Source: Talinum fruticosum (lineage: Eukaryota > Streptophyta > Magnoliopsida > Caryophyllales > Talinaceae). From it: a stretch of DNA of 64,000 nucleotides. Positions 34,131 through 46,920 of this stretch are shown here, in pieces. The notes below the pieces were generated by a model. It was given only the letters and a program-made list of their open reading frames with translations, was not told the origin of the DNA and did not search any database. Each line of letters begins with the position of its first letter. Position 1 is the first letter of the stretch. Location of the stretch: the NCBI GenBank assembly GCA_021018815.1, contig JAITYX010000127.1, forward strand, positions 1 through 64,000, given 5' to 3'. A program made the position numbers and the translations under genes.

Positions 34131-34529
34131 GCGAAAGCAAACCACGCGAACGGGTTGGCGGGCGCCGGCCATAATGTGGTTGTTCGGCGCTGCCGAGGCT
34201 GAGACACCTCCGATTCACGCCTAAAGACTCTAACTTTCGTTTCTGTCTTTTAGTTGCTATATATATTCTTTCGATTTTGTTCCTATTGAGCCTAAAAGAT
34301 TGGACTTTAACCGTGCAGGACACTAATATTTGATTTTGCATCCGTGATGTGCGGATCCGGTTAATGGAGCATCTAAAACTTATTCGGGCTTCTCCAAAAG
34401 TGGATACATATTTAGCGACTCACTTACGCCAGTGAAAGTGAAAAGCGGTGGTAGTTGATCACCCTACTTCTTGGTGGGAGGAACACCTTAAAAATCACGA
34501 TAACGATCCGAGTCCGGGAGGAACACCTT
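34131..34529. other. Junction segment between Tat-1 and Sirevirus B3
   Basis: No coding motif. GGGAGGAACACCTTAA occurs twice (about 34478 and 34517), the second copy exactly at the point where B3 LTR homology begins. Tat integrase, expected here on the minus strand, is not visible. The segment probably records a deletion or rearrangement. Confidence 0.5.
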
Positions 34530-35920
34530 AAGATAGTCTAAGTCTAGAATGAACTCGGAAAGTAAACACTTAGAGATTATGTGGAAACCCTCCCGGGGTA
34601 GAAAACCACGGACCGTGTCAATCCGAAACGAAGTCAAATCCATTGTTTTGAGTCCACAAAATACCGTGAGCTGACCGAACCTGAGTTGCTCCCTTAGACA
34701 ACTCTTTACAAGTTTTCCTAGACTCGAAATTCCCTTATCCGATCTAGTACTTCCTAGCTGAGATAACCCTTACAGCTAGGGACAACTTAAGCTGAGTTCA
34801 CCCTTATAGCTTAGTCAAGGGACCTTACAAAGAAACTAAGAAAGAGTTTGTAATCGAGTAGAAGACCTTACAACTCGGAAGGTAATGAATTATAGAATAG
34901 GAGTTGTAAGTAGAAGATTGAGAATGAATACAAAGACTTTGCACAAGTACGTATATTAACAATAAGTTCGGCAATCTTCAAGTCTTGTGAAATGGCTTCT
35001 ATTTATAGATGACCAAGCATAGTAGCCGTTATCTTCATCTCGCTGACTGAGAGTCCTCTGTGAGCACCGATAGAAGCTTTTGAGTCACTCGAAAGTATCC
35101 GTTGTAATGTGAATGTTGGACAACGGTTTAACTCTCTTGGAAGTCCCAAAACTACTAGCGGTGTCTTGAGAGATAAGGTGAAAACCACCGTTAAGCTTGG
35201 TGTCTCAATTTTCCAGATTTGGAAACAGACGGCTCGACACTATCTTACGGGACTGGAGCAAAGAAGGTGAAAAGCCATGTCTGCTTGGTGATTTGACGTT
35301 TTGAAGCCGGTTACTTTTGTGATTTGAAAAGTGTATCCTCGTTTGAATAACCTACAAAAGTAAAGCATTTTGGTTCTCAAAGTATGAAATACTTTGGTCA
35401 AAGATTAGACACGAGATAATAAAATAATTATGATAATTAATCAACTAATTATCCGAGTCGGAAGAGAAGTGGAATTTTCTGAGTCTAATAACTATATAAC
35501 TCAAAATTCCATCTGACTTAGTCTAAGTGATAGATCAAGATAAGTAAAGAATATCGAGTGAGATAACTTGATATACACTGAGTATGAAACAGACTAGAGG
35601 TACTGACTCTAATGAAATAGAACTTATAATTAGAAGCCGGTTTCGAGTGAGAGAAGGTGAAACACTAGTCCACTCAATCTACGATAAATGCGAGTGATGC
35701 TTGGACTCGGAACAAAGAATCGGGTTTTGAGTCACTTAAAGAAGCGCAATAAACACATGAAGTGCAAGTCTGTAGTACTTAGAGAAGATACCATTTCATT
35801 CAGAAAAGTTTCTAAAACACGAGAGAATGCCTTGGAATCAAAACTCTATAAATACGAAATGGTTATTTCGATTCATGTAATGTAACTCGGAAATGCGTTG
35901 AGCGATGTCTCGAGTTTTCA
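34530..35920 (-). repeat. 3' LTR of B3, outer end missing
   Basis: Matches 41872-43266 of the 5' LTR throughout but lacks the counterpart of 41689-41871. The sense-strand TATA box TCTATAAATAG is near 34998. Differences from the other LTR are concentrated at CTG/CAG versus CCG/CGA. Confidence 0.9.
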
Positions 35921-35942
35921 ATCTCCCCTTTTTGATGAAAGA
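35921..35942 (-). other. Polypurine tract of B3
   Basis: The minus strand reads TTTCATCAAAAAGGGGAGAT, directly followed by the LTR start TGAAAACTCG. Confidence 0.9.
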
Positions 35943-36645
35943 CATTCCATGCTTAGACAGAAACTTTGTTAGTGAAAAGGATCCGACTCTAAATAGTTGC
36001 TCATAAAAGAAATTAAGTACGATAACAGTCGAGCATAAAGCAAAAATATGCTAAATAACAAAAACACTCGAGAGATTGTGAACACGAAGTTATAGAAGAG
36101 AAAGAATTACTTTTTAACAAAATTACATAGATTGAGAGGGAAAGCTCCCTTAAACTAGACAACAAGTTTTCTGACTCTATGTCTCCCCCTTGCCTTTCAG
36201 CAAAAATAATGGAAAAAAAAATACAAGGAAGATGAATAGATGCTATTTAAAGAAACTAAGCGCGCCGTCAACTATCTCGTTAAATGTAACTCCGTTGTGA
36301 CTCGGCTTGTCCATCAGTCATCGAAGACCGGTGTGAAGGTTCTCTTCAACGGTTAAGATTTCAGCGGTTAGAGATCCACGGCTATCGACTGATCACAGCG
36401 CTCGAGAGAAAGAGAGAGAAATGATTTTGAAAATATAATCCGAAGCTCTCCACTGATCTAGAGATAGCTTCAGAAAATTTGAAGTCCAAGTTTCTCTACG
36501 TTTGAGTTTGACTCGAGATAGGTTTCGAGTGACTCGAAACACAAAATAACTATTAACCCAAGTATCACTGAATCAACCGAGCTAATGGTTATTAAAGGGA
36601 AAACACATAACACAGAATTATGCAATGAATAAGAATAGCACATAA
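35943..36645 (-). other. 3' internal region of B3, no env-like frame
   Basis: About 700 bases between RNase H and the polypurine tract. Contains a second purine-rich motif, AAAGGCAAGGGGGAGA (36181-36197 region), like that in element C. Unlike C and B2 there is no env-like coding sequence here. Confidence 0.6.
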
Positions 36646-38133
36646 TTAAGCATTTAACATACCAAGCTCATTCCGAATAAAGCAAAACCGATCTTCACCA
36701 AGAGGCTTAGTAAAACTATCAGCTAATTGAAGATTAGTAGGAATGAACTCAAGTTTAATATCACCTTTTTCTGAGTGATCACGTAAGAAGTGATATCCGA
36801 CCTTCATATGCTTTGTTTTCGAGTGCCTGGACAGGATTCTTGGTGATGCTGATTGCGCTTTGGTTGTCACACTTGATTGGAATTGAGTTGAGGAATAGTC
36901 CAAGATCCTTCAAGTGTTGCTTAATCCATAGAATCTGAGCCCAACAAGCTCCAGCTGCAATATATTCAGCTTTAGCAGTTGATAGAGCTACCGAGTTCCG
37001 CTTCTTTGAGTGCCAAGATATTAGGGATTGACCCGAAATTGGCAAGCTCCGGATGTGCTCTTTCGATTAACTTTGTATCCTACGTAGTCCGTGTCCGAGT
37101 ATCCAGTAAGAGTCGGTTCTAAGTCTCTGGAATACCATAGACCTAAATTCCGAGTGCCTGCAAGATATCTAAATATTCTTTTCACCGCAGTGAGATGTGA
37201 TTCTTTTGGGTTAGCTTGAAATCTTGCGCATAGGCAAACACTCGAACATTATATCTCGGCTCTGCTGGAAGTAAGATATAGCAAAGATCCAATTATACCT
37301 CGATTAAATTTCTGATCTATTGCTTTACCTTTCTCGTCCGAGTCAAGCTTTATACTCGCTGCTCATGGGAGTAGATGCATGTTTTGCATCTTGGAGTTTG
37401 TATTTCTTCAGTAGTTCCTTAGTGTACTTTGATTGATGGACATAGATTCCATCTTTATCTTGTTTGATTTGTAACCCAAGGAAGAAGTTGAGTTCTCCCA
37501 TCATACTCATTTGGAACTCTTGACTCATCAACCCGGAAAATTCTCAGCACGTAAATTCATTAGTAGCACCGAAGATAATATCATCAACATAGATTTGAAC
37601 AATAAGGAAATCTTTCCCCTTAGTTTTTATGAAGAGAGTCTTGTCGATCTGACCTTTTTAAAATCATTTAGAACCAAGAAGCTACTCGAGTCTTTCATAC
37701 CAGGCTCGAGGTGCTTGTTTAAGACCATAGAGAGCCTTTGAAGTTTGAAAACATGATTTGGAAATTCTGAGTTTTCAAAGCCAGGAGGCTGTTCGACATA
37801 GACTTCTTCTTCAATAAAACCATTGAGAAATGCACACTTAACATCCATTTGATATAATTTAATATGCATGCTGGATGCAAATGCCAACGAGTATTCGATA
37901 GCTTCAATTCTGGCTACAGGTGCAAAGGTTTCCCCACAATCGATTCCTTCTTCTTGATTGTAACCTTGAGCCACAAGTCTAGCCTTGTTTCTGACTACCA
38001 CTCCACCCTCATCCAGTTTGTTCTTGAAAACCCATTTGGTTCCTATAACTGGGTGGTCGGAAGGTCGGTTGGTCGAGTCTAGACTTGGTTTCTCTCGAAT
38101 TGATTGAGTTCCTCTTGCATGGCCTCTACCCAT
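36646..38133 (-). pseudogene. B3 reverse transcriptase and RNase H
   Basis: RT frame 37627-38133 carries [29 protein letters not shown] and [12 protein letters not shown]. The Y-V-D-D site falls at about 37575, between frames. 37343-37531 gives L-N-F-F-L-G-L-Q-I-K-Q. RNase H frames (36646-37045) carry K-A-E-Y-I-A-A-G, I-K-C-D-N-Q-S-A-I and the terminal D-S-F-T-K-P-L-G-E-D-R-F. About four frameshifts separate the pieces; several are next to CTG/CTCG-type sites and might be sequencing errors. Confidence 0.85.
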
Positions 38134-38590
38134 TCAGGTTCATTAAGGGCCTCTAGTGCATTTTTGGGTTCGTTTAATGAAATGAATGCAGTGAATGCAC
38201 ATAGATTATGTAGAGAGGAACGAGTTCTTACCCCACTCGTTGATATCCGAAATTATGTTTTCTTGGGGATGACTGGAAGTAAATTTGAATGCTTTACCAG
38301 TTCTCCGATTCAAGAGATTTGTGGGCTGAGCCGCTTGATCTTCGTAGGCCTGTTCCGAGTGACCCTCTTCATTAACTTGTTCGTTCCGAGCGAGCTCTTG
38401 AGTTGTCTCATTCCGAGTTTCCTCGTTCGAGTGACTTCATTCCGAGCGAGGTTGAGTCCGAGTCTTTGTAGGCTCGGCTTCGTCATCATCTCTACCGAAC
38501 TTCGGTTCCGAGTATGACGACTCACTTGGCTTCTCCTTTTCAAGCTCAGCAAACACTACGTGGATGCTTTCTTCCACTTTGTTAGTTCGC
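38134..38590 (-). pseudogene. B3 integrase-RT linker
   Basis: Low-complexity Glu/Ser/Arg-rich linker. The plus strand is unusually dense in CCGAG and CGAG (for example TTCCGAGCGAG), where the B1 linker has CTGAG. No catalytic motif. Confidence 0.6.
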
Positions 38591-39420
38591 TTATTGAAAA
38601 TGCGATAAGCTTTGCTTGTGAAAGGAGTAACCTAGAAAAATACCTTCGTCCGACCGAGCATCAAACTTGGTTAGGTGATCCTTACCATTGTTGTGAACGA
38701 AACACTTACACCCGAATGGTCCGAAGTAGGAAATATTTGGTTTCTTCCCTTTGTAGAGCTCATATGGTGTTTTCTTCAGAATGGGTCCGATGAAGCATCT
38801 ATTTAGAGTATAGTTGGCTGTGCTTGATCGCCTCGCCCAGAAATAGTAAGGTAAGTTGTGCTCAATCATCATTGTCCTTGCTATTTCTTCAAGGGTTCTG
38901 TTCTTTCTCTCTACTACTCCATTCTGTTGAGGAGTTATGGGTGCTGAGAAGTTGTGAGAGATTCCATTTTTGTCACAAAACTCTGAAAATTCTGAGTAGT
39001 CGAACTCCCTTCCATGGTCGGTTCGAATCCTCCGGATCCGAGTCCGAGACTCAACTTGAATTTTTCTGTAGAGCTTGCTGAACTCCTTGAAAGCTTCATT
39101 TTTGTGCTTAAGAAAACACACCCAGGTAAATCGTGAATAATCATCAATAACAACAAGTATGTAAGATTTACTTCCGAGACTCTTCACAGGGATTTTACCA
39201 CATAAGTCCATATGCAATAACTCAAGAACTTTGGATGTGGAAACTGTCTTCAGAGATTTGAATGAAGATCTGACTTGTTTCCCTCCGGTGCATGCTTCAC
39301 ATACTTTGTCTTTCTCAAAAGCACGGTTAGGTAAACCCTTAACTAGACCATTAGATGCCAATTTCTTGATAGTATGCATGCTAATATGCCCTAATCTACG
39401 ATGCCAAGTCCAAGAATCAT
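38591..39420 (-). pseudogene. B3 integrase, long open frame
   Basis: A 262-residue open frame (38591-39379) covers the pre-integrase C-x-x-C (C-E-A-C-T-G-G-K), H-M-D-L-C-G with the first catalytic Asp, I-D-D-Y-S-R-F-T-W, R-T-D-H-G-R-E-F with the second Asp, and P-Q-Q-N-G-V-V-E-R-K-N-R-T with the Glu. All three catalytic residues are intact, unlike in element C. The frame is cut off from upstream pre-integrase and downstream pol by stops, so this is a fragment of a broken polyprotein. Confidence 0.85.
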
Positions 39421-39990
39421 CATGAAGAGATGCTTTTAAGCGGGATAAATTCCGATTAGGGTCAAAAAGAGGAATGATATAAGTATTACCTGATCTCTTA
39501 CCTGAAAGCTTGATCTCTTTGGTAGAGACATCAGAAATATAGCAGTTGGTCCGAGTGAATCTTACCTCTTGACCTTTGTCACATAGCTGAGATATGCTCG
39601 AGTAGATTATACTTTAATCCCTTGACAAGGTAGACTGGACTGACCAGATTGCTTCCATTTCCAATCTTGCCAATACCCACTATCTTGCCTTTGCTTGTCA
39701 TCTCCAAAAGTCACTTTTCCTCCTTTGTATAATTCTAGCTCATAAAAGAGTCCTTGGTCACCTGACATGTGTCGTGAACATCCACTGTCCAGGTACCAAT
39801 GTCCTTTTGTTCTTTTCGAGTAACCTGCAAAACAGAGAAAAGACTAACCTTTCTCACTTCCTCTAACGAACCCAGTAACAAGTTTTACTGAGGTCCCTTT
39901 TGAGGAAGATGACTCTTTGGAACCCAAATTTGTATAATTTTGGGTTTAGCCGGACTCTCGAGACTTTCGTTTCAAGAGCTGAGTCTGTGT
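39421..39990 (-). pseudogene. B3 pre-integrase and protease region
   Basis: The minus strand carries L-S-Q-L-C-D-K-G-type sequence at about 39575-39600 and W-Y-L-D-S-G-C-S-R-H-type sequence at about 39780-39800, the protease active-site region, with shifts between them. Confidence 0.65.
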
Positions 39991-39999
39991 TTCCCTTTT

Positions 40000-41620
40000 C
40001 TTAACCGATTTTCTTATTAGAGATGAGGGAGGGGGCTGCCTTCGAAGATTTGCCTAGGCACGATCCTTTTTTGTTAGTATGGATGGGACCGTGCTCAGCC
40101 TTTTTGAACTTGACAGTTCTAGTATCCTTCTTAAAAAGGTCGGTGTAGGAGTTTGATACCTCCAATTCATTGAAACCAAGTCCTTCTTTTCTGAAGGAAA
40201 CACATTGGGCTCCTAAAAGCATGTCAAGGTTTTTCGACCTTGAGTAAATTTTAAAACAAGAGCCCGAGACTCATTGAGCTTCGTTTAAGTTGCTCATTCT
40301 CTCTTCCGAGTGACTCGGACTCAGTCTCATTAGTTTGAGCACTTGTCTTGAGTTCTCTAAGAGTTCGTCTTAGTTTTTCTAATTCATTTTTCAAATTCAT
40401 GCTTTCGGTAGAGGCGGACTCAAGTTGCTCCTTGAATCGTGAAGAATAAGAGTTTGACTTTTCTTCCAAAGTAAAAATATATTTAGCTAAATCAACTTTG
40501 GAAAACTTAAGAAAGTATTCGATTACCTCCCGAGGATTCGTTTCCTCATTGTCCGAGTCCGACTCGCTTTTGAGTCGGTGAGTACCATCGAGCATTTCGA
40601 GTCGTCCGAGTCCTCGTCTTCGGATGAGTCCTCATCGCTCCATGTGGCCATCATTGCTTTCTTCTTCTTTCTGTCCCCTTTTCTCTTGGGACAATCTTTG
40701 ACTATGTGGTCTTTGCTTCGTCACATTCAAAGCAACCAGAATTTTTAGTCAAAGATAATTTAGAGAGGAAGAGTACTTACCTTTCGGGTCCTTTTTGTCT
40801 CTTTTGTAGTAGTCTTCCTTTGACTTCTTGTCCCATCTTTTGTGCTTCATCATTTTCTTGAAGCCTCTTGCAATCAACGCCATGGGATCGTCTTCGAGTC
40901 GGATGAGCTCAGATTTGCTTCTTTAGATTCCGAGGCTTTCGGTGCTATGTTCTTTTGGAACCGCCCTCAGCATCCTCTTCTTCTAGATGGATTTCGTGTG
41001 TTAGAAGATTTCCGATGAGCTCGTCCGGCCTTAAGAGTGAGAGGTTCCGAGCCTCCTCTATGGCAGTCACCTTCGGACCCCATCTTCTTTTGGGCGGACT
41101 TCGAGTATCTTTCTGCACATTTCTTCGTGTGTGATTTTCTTACCCCGAGACTTGAGATTATGGGTAATCTCAGTAAACCGGATGAACATCCGAGTGATAT
41201 TTTCTTCGACTCCATCTTGAATAGCTCGTATTTGTGAAGATATTGACTAATCTTCGCTTGTCCGACCTAGCTTGTGCCTTCATAAGTGTTGACCAGTGTA
41301 TCCCACACTTCTTTTGCTATGTCACGAGCGGACACCCGATTGTATTCCTCGGAGCCGATGGCACACATCGGAATGTTCATTGCCTTGAAGTTCTTCCCGA
41401 ACTTCTCGCTCGCTCGGAGTGAATTCAGCCTTTGTCTTGGGATGATTCTGAATTCCTCTGTCTTCATTGGAATGTAGTTTCCTTGTCGTATGATTTCCCA
41501 TACATCTTCATCATGATCCATGAGGAAGCATTCCATAAGCTTCTTCCAAGTGCCCAAAGTTTGATCCTTTGAATTTTGGTGGCTTGTTGGAAGATCTTCC
41601 TTCATCGAACTCTCCATTGT
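40000..41620 (-). pseudogene. B3 gag, broken
   Basis: The N-terminus (41267-41617) has T-W-K-K-L-M-E-C-F-L-M-D-H-D-E-D-V-W-E-I-I and A-K-E-V-W-D-T-L-V-N-T-Y-E-G-T. The zinc knuckle at about 40695-40745 starts C-F-E-C, but is frameshifted where GCTGC is expected and TTCGT is read. The C-terminal coiled coil is at 40251-40595. The acidic Ser/Asp block lies near 40560-40660. Confidence 0.8.
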
Positions 41621-41673
41621 GTTGAGCCATATGATCTTTAGACCTTTGGATTGTTAAATCCTTTCGAAAGGTT

Positions 41674-41688
41674 AGGCTCGATACCAAT
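41674..41688 (-). other. Primer-binding site of B3
   Basis: The minus strand reads ATTGGTATCGAGCCT against the LTR end, a Met-tRNA primer site in which CAGAG/CGGAG has become CGAG. Confidence 0.85.
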
Positions 41689-43266
41689 TGAAGGTTTGCT
41701 CGGGAGAGTCCGAGTCACCCTAGAGGGGGTGAATAGGGTGAGGAAGAGATCTTATGGAAATTCAAACTCTTTTGCCGGGTAAAATACGGAATGCGGTTCG
41801 AGTCAAAACAGAGTCGAAAAGTAGAGACTCGGAAAGACCGAATAGATAGAAATGGCAAGAAAGGCAAATGCTTTAAGACAGTCCGAGTCTAGAATGAACT
41901 CGGAAAGTAAACACTTAGAGATTACGTGGAAACCCTCCCGGGGCAGAAAACCACCGACCGTGTCAATCCGGACACGAAGTCAAATCCACTATTTTGAGTC
42001 CACAAAATACCGTGAACCGATCGAACCTGAGTTGCTCCCTTAGACAACTCTTTACAAGTTTTCCTAGACTCGAAATTCCCTTATCCGATCTAGTACTTCC
42101 TAGCTGAGATAACCCTTACAGCTAGGGACAACTTAAGCCGAGTTCACCCTTACAGCTTAGTCAAGGGACCTTACAAAGAAACTAAGAAAGAGTTTGTAAT
42201 CGAGTACAAGACCTTACAACTCGGAAGGTAATGAATTACGAGAATAGGAGTTGTAAGTAGAAGATTGAGAATGAATACAAAGACTTTGCACAAATACGTA
42301 TATTAACAATAAGTTCGGCAATCTTCAAGTCTTGTGAAGTGGCTTCTATTTATAGATGACCAGGCGAGTAGCCGTTATCTTCATCTCGCTGACCGAGAGT
42401 CCTCTCGTGATCGTTGATAGAAGCTTTCGAGTCACTCGGAAAGTATCCGTTGTAATGTGAACGTTGGACAATGGTTTAACTCTCTTGGAAGTCCCAAAAC
42501 TACTAGCGGTGTCTTGAGAGATAAGGTGAAAACCATCTGTTAAGCTTGGTGTCTCAATTTTCCAGATTTGGAAATAGAGAACTCGACACTATCTTCCGGG
42601 ACTGGAGTAGAGAAGGTGAAAAGCCATGTCTCGCTGGTGATTTGACGTTTTGAAGCCGGTTACTTTTGTGATTTGAAAAGTGTATCCTCGTTTGAATAAC
42701 CTACAAAAGTAAAGCAATTTTTGGTTCTCAAAGTATGAAATACTTTGGTCCAAGATTAGACACGAGATAATAAAATAATTATGATAATTAATCAACTAAT
42801 TATCCGAGTCGGAAGAGAAGTGGAATTTTTTGAGTCTAATAACTATATAACTCAAAATTCCATCCGACTTAGTCTAAGTGATAGATCAAGATAAGTAAAG
42901 AATATCGAGTGAGATAACTTGATATAGACTGAGTATGAAACAGACTAGAGGTACCGACTCTAATGAAATAGAGGTTATAATCGAAGCCGGTTTCGAGTGA
43001 GAGAAGGTGAAACACTAGTCCACTCAATCTGCGATAAATGCGAGTGATGCTGGACTCGGAACAAAGAATCAGGTTTCGAGTCACTTAAAGAAGCGCAATA
43101 AACACATGAAGTGCAAGCTATAGTACTTAGAGAAGATACCATTTCATTCAGAAAAGTTTCTAAAACACAGAGAATGCCTTGGAATCAAAACTCTATAAAT
43201 ACGAGATAGTTATTTCGATTCATGTAATGTAACTCGAAATGCATTGAGCAGATGTCCGAGTCTTCA
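41689..43266 (-). repeat. 5' LTR of B3
   Basis: 1,578 bp, plus-strand ends TGAAGGTTTGC and GAGTCTTCA. Sense-strand TATA box TCTATAAATAG at 42346-42356. Related to, but clearly diverged from, the B1/B2 LTR. Confidence 0.9.
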
Positions 43267-45245
43267 TTACCCACCATGAACTTCCTCCATGATGCACTTT
43301 ACTTCATGTTGGTTGATACAAAGTAAGTTAATCCCGAATTGGTTTTCTTGAATAATTGCCCTCGATTGATGAAGAATTGGGTAGTCAACATCCTTATGGC
43401 TCGTTGGGCTCTAAGTGTAGAGTCCAAAGGATACTCTTGCTTATCCAAATATTGATAAATATCATGATACCAACTAGTATGGTTAGTATTAGACACTTCT
43501 AGTGTACAAATGTATGTAGGATGACCCCATCGCTTAATATGAACGGGCATTGAATGAATGCCGGTAGGGATATTGATTAAGGATGCTAACATAGCTAGTG
43601 CATCCGCAAATTGATTATCATCCCTAGGAAGGTAAGTAAAAGAGATGCTCTTAAAGTGTTTAGACAATTCTGTCGGGTATGCTTAGTAGGGTGCCAAGGC
43701 TTCACTACGTACCTTCCACCTTTACGAAATCTGGTTGATGATCAAACTAGAGTCACCGAAAACCATGTTATTCTTGACCCCGATCTCCATTGCAGTTTCA
43801 AGTCCTATGATGCAAGCTTCGTAGTCTGCAGTGTTATTGGTGACTTCAAAGTCTAGTTTGATTGAAATGGGAGTATTTGCTCCCTATAGTTAGACTAAAA
43901 GAATTCCTACCCAAAAGCCCCTCCGATTGGAAGCACCATCGAAGTACATTGTCCAAATGTCTACCTTTACTTGCGAAATGTCTTTGTCTAGAAAGTCAAG
44001 GTGTTCAGGTTGCGATTCGAGCACGGGTAGATCAGCTTAGAATTCCGACACTATCTTTCCTTTGATTGCGTTTTAAGGGACGAAATTGAGTTCGAGCTCG
44101 ATAGCATGATAGTCCATCGTGCTATGTTACTGTTGATAGTCGGTTGCTTAAGTATATACTCAATAGGATCCATAGGTGCCACTACATGTACCGTGTGGGT
44201 TAATATGTAGTGCCTAGGTAGCCCATACTAATGCCAATGAAGTTTTCTCTAATGGCGTGTATCTAGTCTCATAATCCAGGAACTTCTTACTTTGATAGTA
44301 GATCGCGCGTTCTTCTTTCTCGTCTCATGGAGCTAGCATGACTCTCATAACCATTTCCGTTAGGGTGAGATATAAAAGTAAAGGTTTCCCTGATTGGGGT
44401 GGAACTAACACTCGGAGGATTAGCCAGGTATTCCTTAATCTTCTCGAACGCTTGTTGGCACTCGGTATCCCAAATGGGCTCGGATCCTTTCTTTAATTTC
44501 TTGAAAACAGGTTCATAGACCATAGTCGGTTTTGATATGAAATGAGTGATGTACTATAAACGTCCTAGGAAACCCCTTATCTCTTTTTCCGCACTCGGTG
44601 GAGGGATCTCCTGAATGGCTTTGATCTTGGATGGATCAACTTCGATTCCTCTAAGGCTGCCAACATAGCCTAGTAGTTTACCCGAGGTCACTCCAAAGGC
44701 ACACTTCGAGGATTAAGACACATGTTGTACTTCCTGCGTCTATGGAAGAATTTTCTCGAGCTGGGTAGGTGCCCTGCCCTATCTTTAGATTTTATGATCA
44801 TGTCATCTACATATACTTCAGCTTCTTTATGGATCATATCATGCAATAGAGTTGTTGTTGTCCTCCGATACGTTGCACTAGTATTCTTGAGCCCAAATGG
44901 CATCACCACATAGCGAGTAAGTCGCCCATTGAGTGAAGAAGGTCATCTTTTCCATATCTTCACTTAATTATATCCAGCATAACGGTCCATGATTGAGAGC
45001 AAAGCATGACCCATTGTATTATCTACGAGGAGAGCGATATGAAGCAATGGGAAATCATCTTTAGGACTGGCCTTGTTTAAATCCCCGAAGTCGACGCACA
45101 TACGAACCCGACCATCTTTCTTCGGGACCGGAACTATATTTGCTACCCACCGAGGATAGTGAACTACCTTAATGAACCCAGACTTCAAAGCGCTTCGAAC
45201 CTCTTCCTTATTCCATAAAGCCCATTCTGGTTTCATCTTCCTCAA
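43267..45245 (-). pseudogene. Tat-1 RT, RNase H and start of integrase
   Basis: RT pieces: 44964-45245 (W-V-A-N-I-V-P-V-P-K-K-D-G-R-V-R-M-C-V-D-F, S-P-K-D-D-F-P-L) and 44688-44909 (M-P-F-G-L-K-N-T, V-Y-V-D-D-M-I, the active site). 44287-44523 is the RT-RNase H connection. RNase H continues to about 43600 (D-D-N-Q-F-A-D-A-L-A-M-L-A). The last piece (43299-43667) leads into the integrase zinc domain, I-M-E-E-V-H-G-G, which stops at the B3 insertion. Catalytic integrase is absent. These motifs place the element in the Tat/Ogre branch of Ty3/Gypsy. Confidence 0.85.
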
Positions 45246-46440
45246 TTTCTACTTAATTGGCTTAGCATCTTCGTAAAGTGGAATTTTGTGTTCTGCTATA
45301 TTTGGATCTATACCCGAATATCATTGTAGGACCATGCAAAGACATCAATAAGTTACGTGCGGGAAGTGAATTGCTTGTTGCTCTTTTGGATACAAAGTTT
45401 CCCAATATAACTTATTGGGGGTGATCAATTGACCCCAGATTAATTGTTATTGTTTCCTCTATTATTTGTGAGCGATTTTTCAGATCTTCCATAGCATTTA
45501 TTAGTTCTTTAGGAATTTCTTGTTCATCATTAGAGGCAAAACAATTAAGAGTGAGAGGAGGCACGGAGTAAGCGAAAAGGTCACTTTATTGAACAAAGCA
45601 ATGAGTACATTAGACTTAGAAACAGAATTAGAAATGACAGAATTAGGAAAAGAACTAGAAACAACAGAAGGAGAAGTATAAGCCCTAGCACTAGACTTAG
45701 AAACAGGATGTGGTCCTAGGCTAACAAGTAAATTCCTAGCCCTCCTCAACGTCAATCTAAGCAACATGCTTGAATCCTTCAATATCAACGTTGGTGATGA
45801 ACTTAGATGGATCAAACTATGGATACGACATAGCTCGTGCCAATATCAAGATTGAGTTCCCTTCTAGATTACCCTCTTATCTCGAAGAGAAGACCAAAAA
45901 GGTTGTTTCCGACAAGATTAGTCCGATCGATGTGGACTGTCCCTCTTTAAGGAGGTAAGGTGCCTCCTCTTCCAGAATATAGAAATCATTGAAAATCTGC
46001 GGACCAGGTACTAGAATGCCCTTTTCCTTGATGTAGTAGAGCTCAAGAAAACCATAATAAGGGAAGTCGTCTCCTTCTCTTAGAAACTTCCCATTCATAG
46101 TATAGGGAAATGTCTTAATAACGCGGACTACATATGGTGCAATCCTCTTTTTTGAATTTCCTACTTGGCTTGAGCTATTTCCTTAGCAGTGGGTTGATAG
46201 CCTACTCCAAAGTTTTAGTTATTAGTGAGTTCAAGGGGTAGAAAAATAGGGTGGTATGCCCTTCGACCTGCAACAAGACCTGGAAAATACCCCTTCTTCC
46301 TAAGCTTCGAATGGACACTAGGGTTGCCATAATGGTTAAAGGTAAAAGGTTCTTCATACTTTTCTAAGGCAGCAACGGTTTCGAATCCATACAATTCCTC
46401 ATCATCAGCATCGTGCTTGAATCTCCACTACGAATTCTTT
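45246..46440 (-). pseudogene. Tat-1 region between protease and RT
   Basis: Fragmented minus-strand frames (45501-45815, 45877-46098) with Ser-rich and E-E-E-A-P-Y-L-L-K-E-type sequence. Such spacers are usual in Tat elements; no catalytic motif seen. Confidence 0.5.
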
Positions 46441-46920
46441 AGTAGTGATAGTAGTACAAAGATTATCCCCATTGACATTTATGACTTAACCTTTAATGAT
46501 CATCTTAACCTTCGATGCAGTGTAGAGGGCACCGCTCGATGATCGTGCAACTAAGGGCATCCTAGGAGTAAATTAAAGGTAGCTAGGATATCTAGAACTT
46601 GGAATTCGATATTCTTCTCCACTAGCCCTATATTGATTGGCAAGGTCACTGTTCCCAAGACTATTCTTTTAGAATTATCATAAGCTCGGAGATGGACGAT
46701 CTGTTTAGAGAGTTGTTGCTCCCTAATTCCTAACCTTCTAGCAGTTCTCTAAGGACATATGTTTACTGCTCGATCCATTATCTACCAAGGTTAGGGGAAC
46801 AAACTTGTTGATGCAAGTTATAGTTAGGTCAAGGGAATTGTTGTGTGCAACACCTCCTTCCGGGAGATCTTTCGATCAAAGGTGATGGTTCCATCCCCAC
46901 TTGTTAATTAATCCTACCAC
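46441..46920 (-). pseudogene. Tat-1 aspartic protease
   Basis: At about 46760-46800 the minus strand encodes T-L-V-D-N-G-S-S, the retroviral-type D-x-G-S active-site motif. The position between gag and RT fits. Frames on both sides have stops. Confidence 0.6.

Larger units (their letters stand above)
34530..43266 (-). mobile_element. Sirevirus-type Copia element B3, nested in Tat-1
   Basis: Minus-strand element: truncated 3' LTR (34530-35920), polypurine tract, short 3' region, RNase H/RT, integrase, protease, gag, primer site and full 5' LTR (41689-43266). It is the best-preserved gag-pol in the window but still has frameshifts. It interrupts the zinc-binding N-terminus of Tat integrase at 43267. 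The 3' LTR lacks about 183 bp of its outer end, so the target duplication cannot be read. Confidence 0.9.

Noticed and set aside
38104..38517. 137-codon plus-strand frame
   Set aside because: Antisense to the B3 integrase-RT linker.
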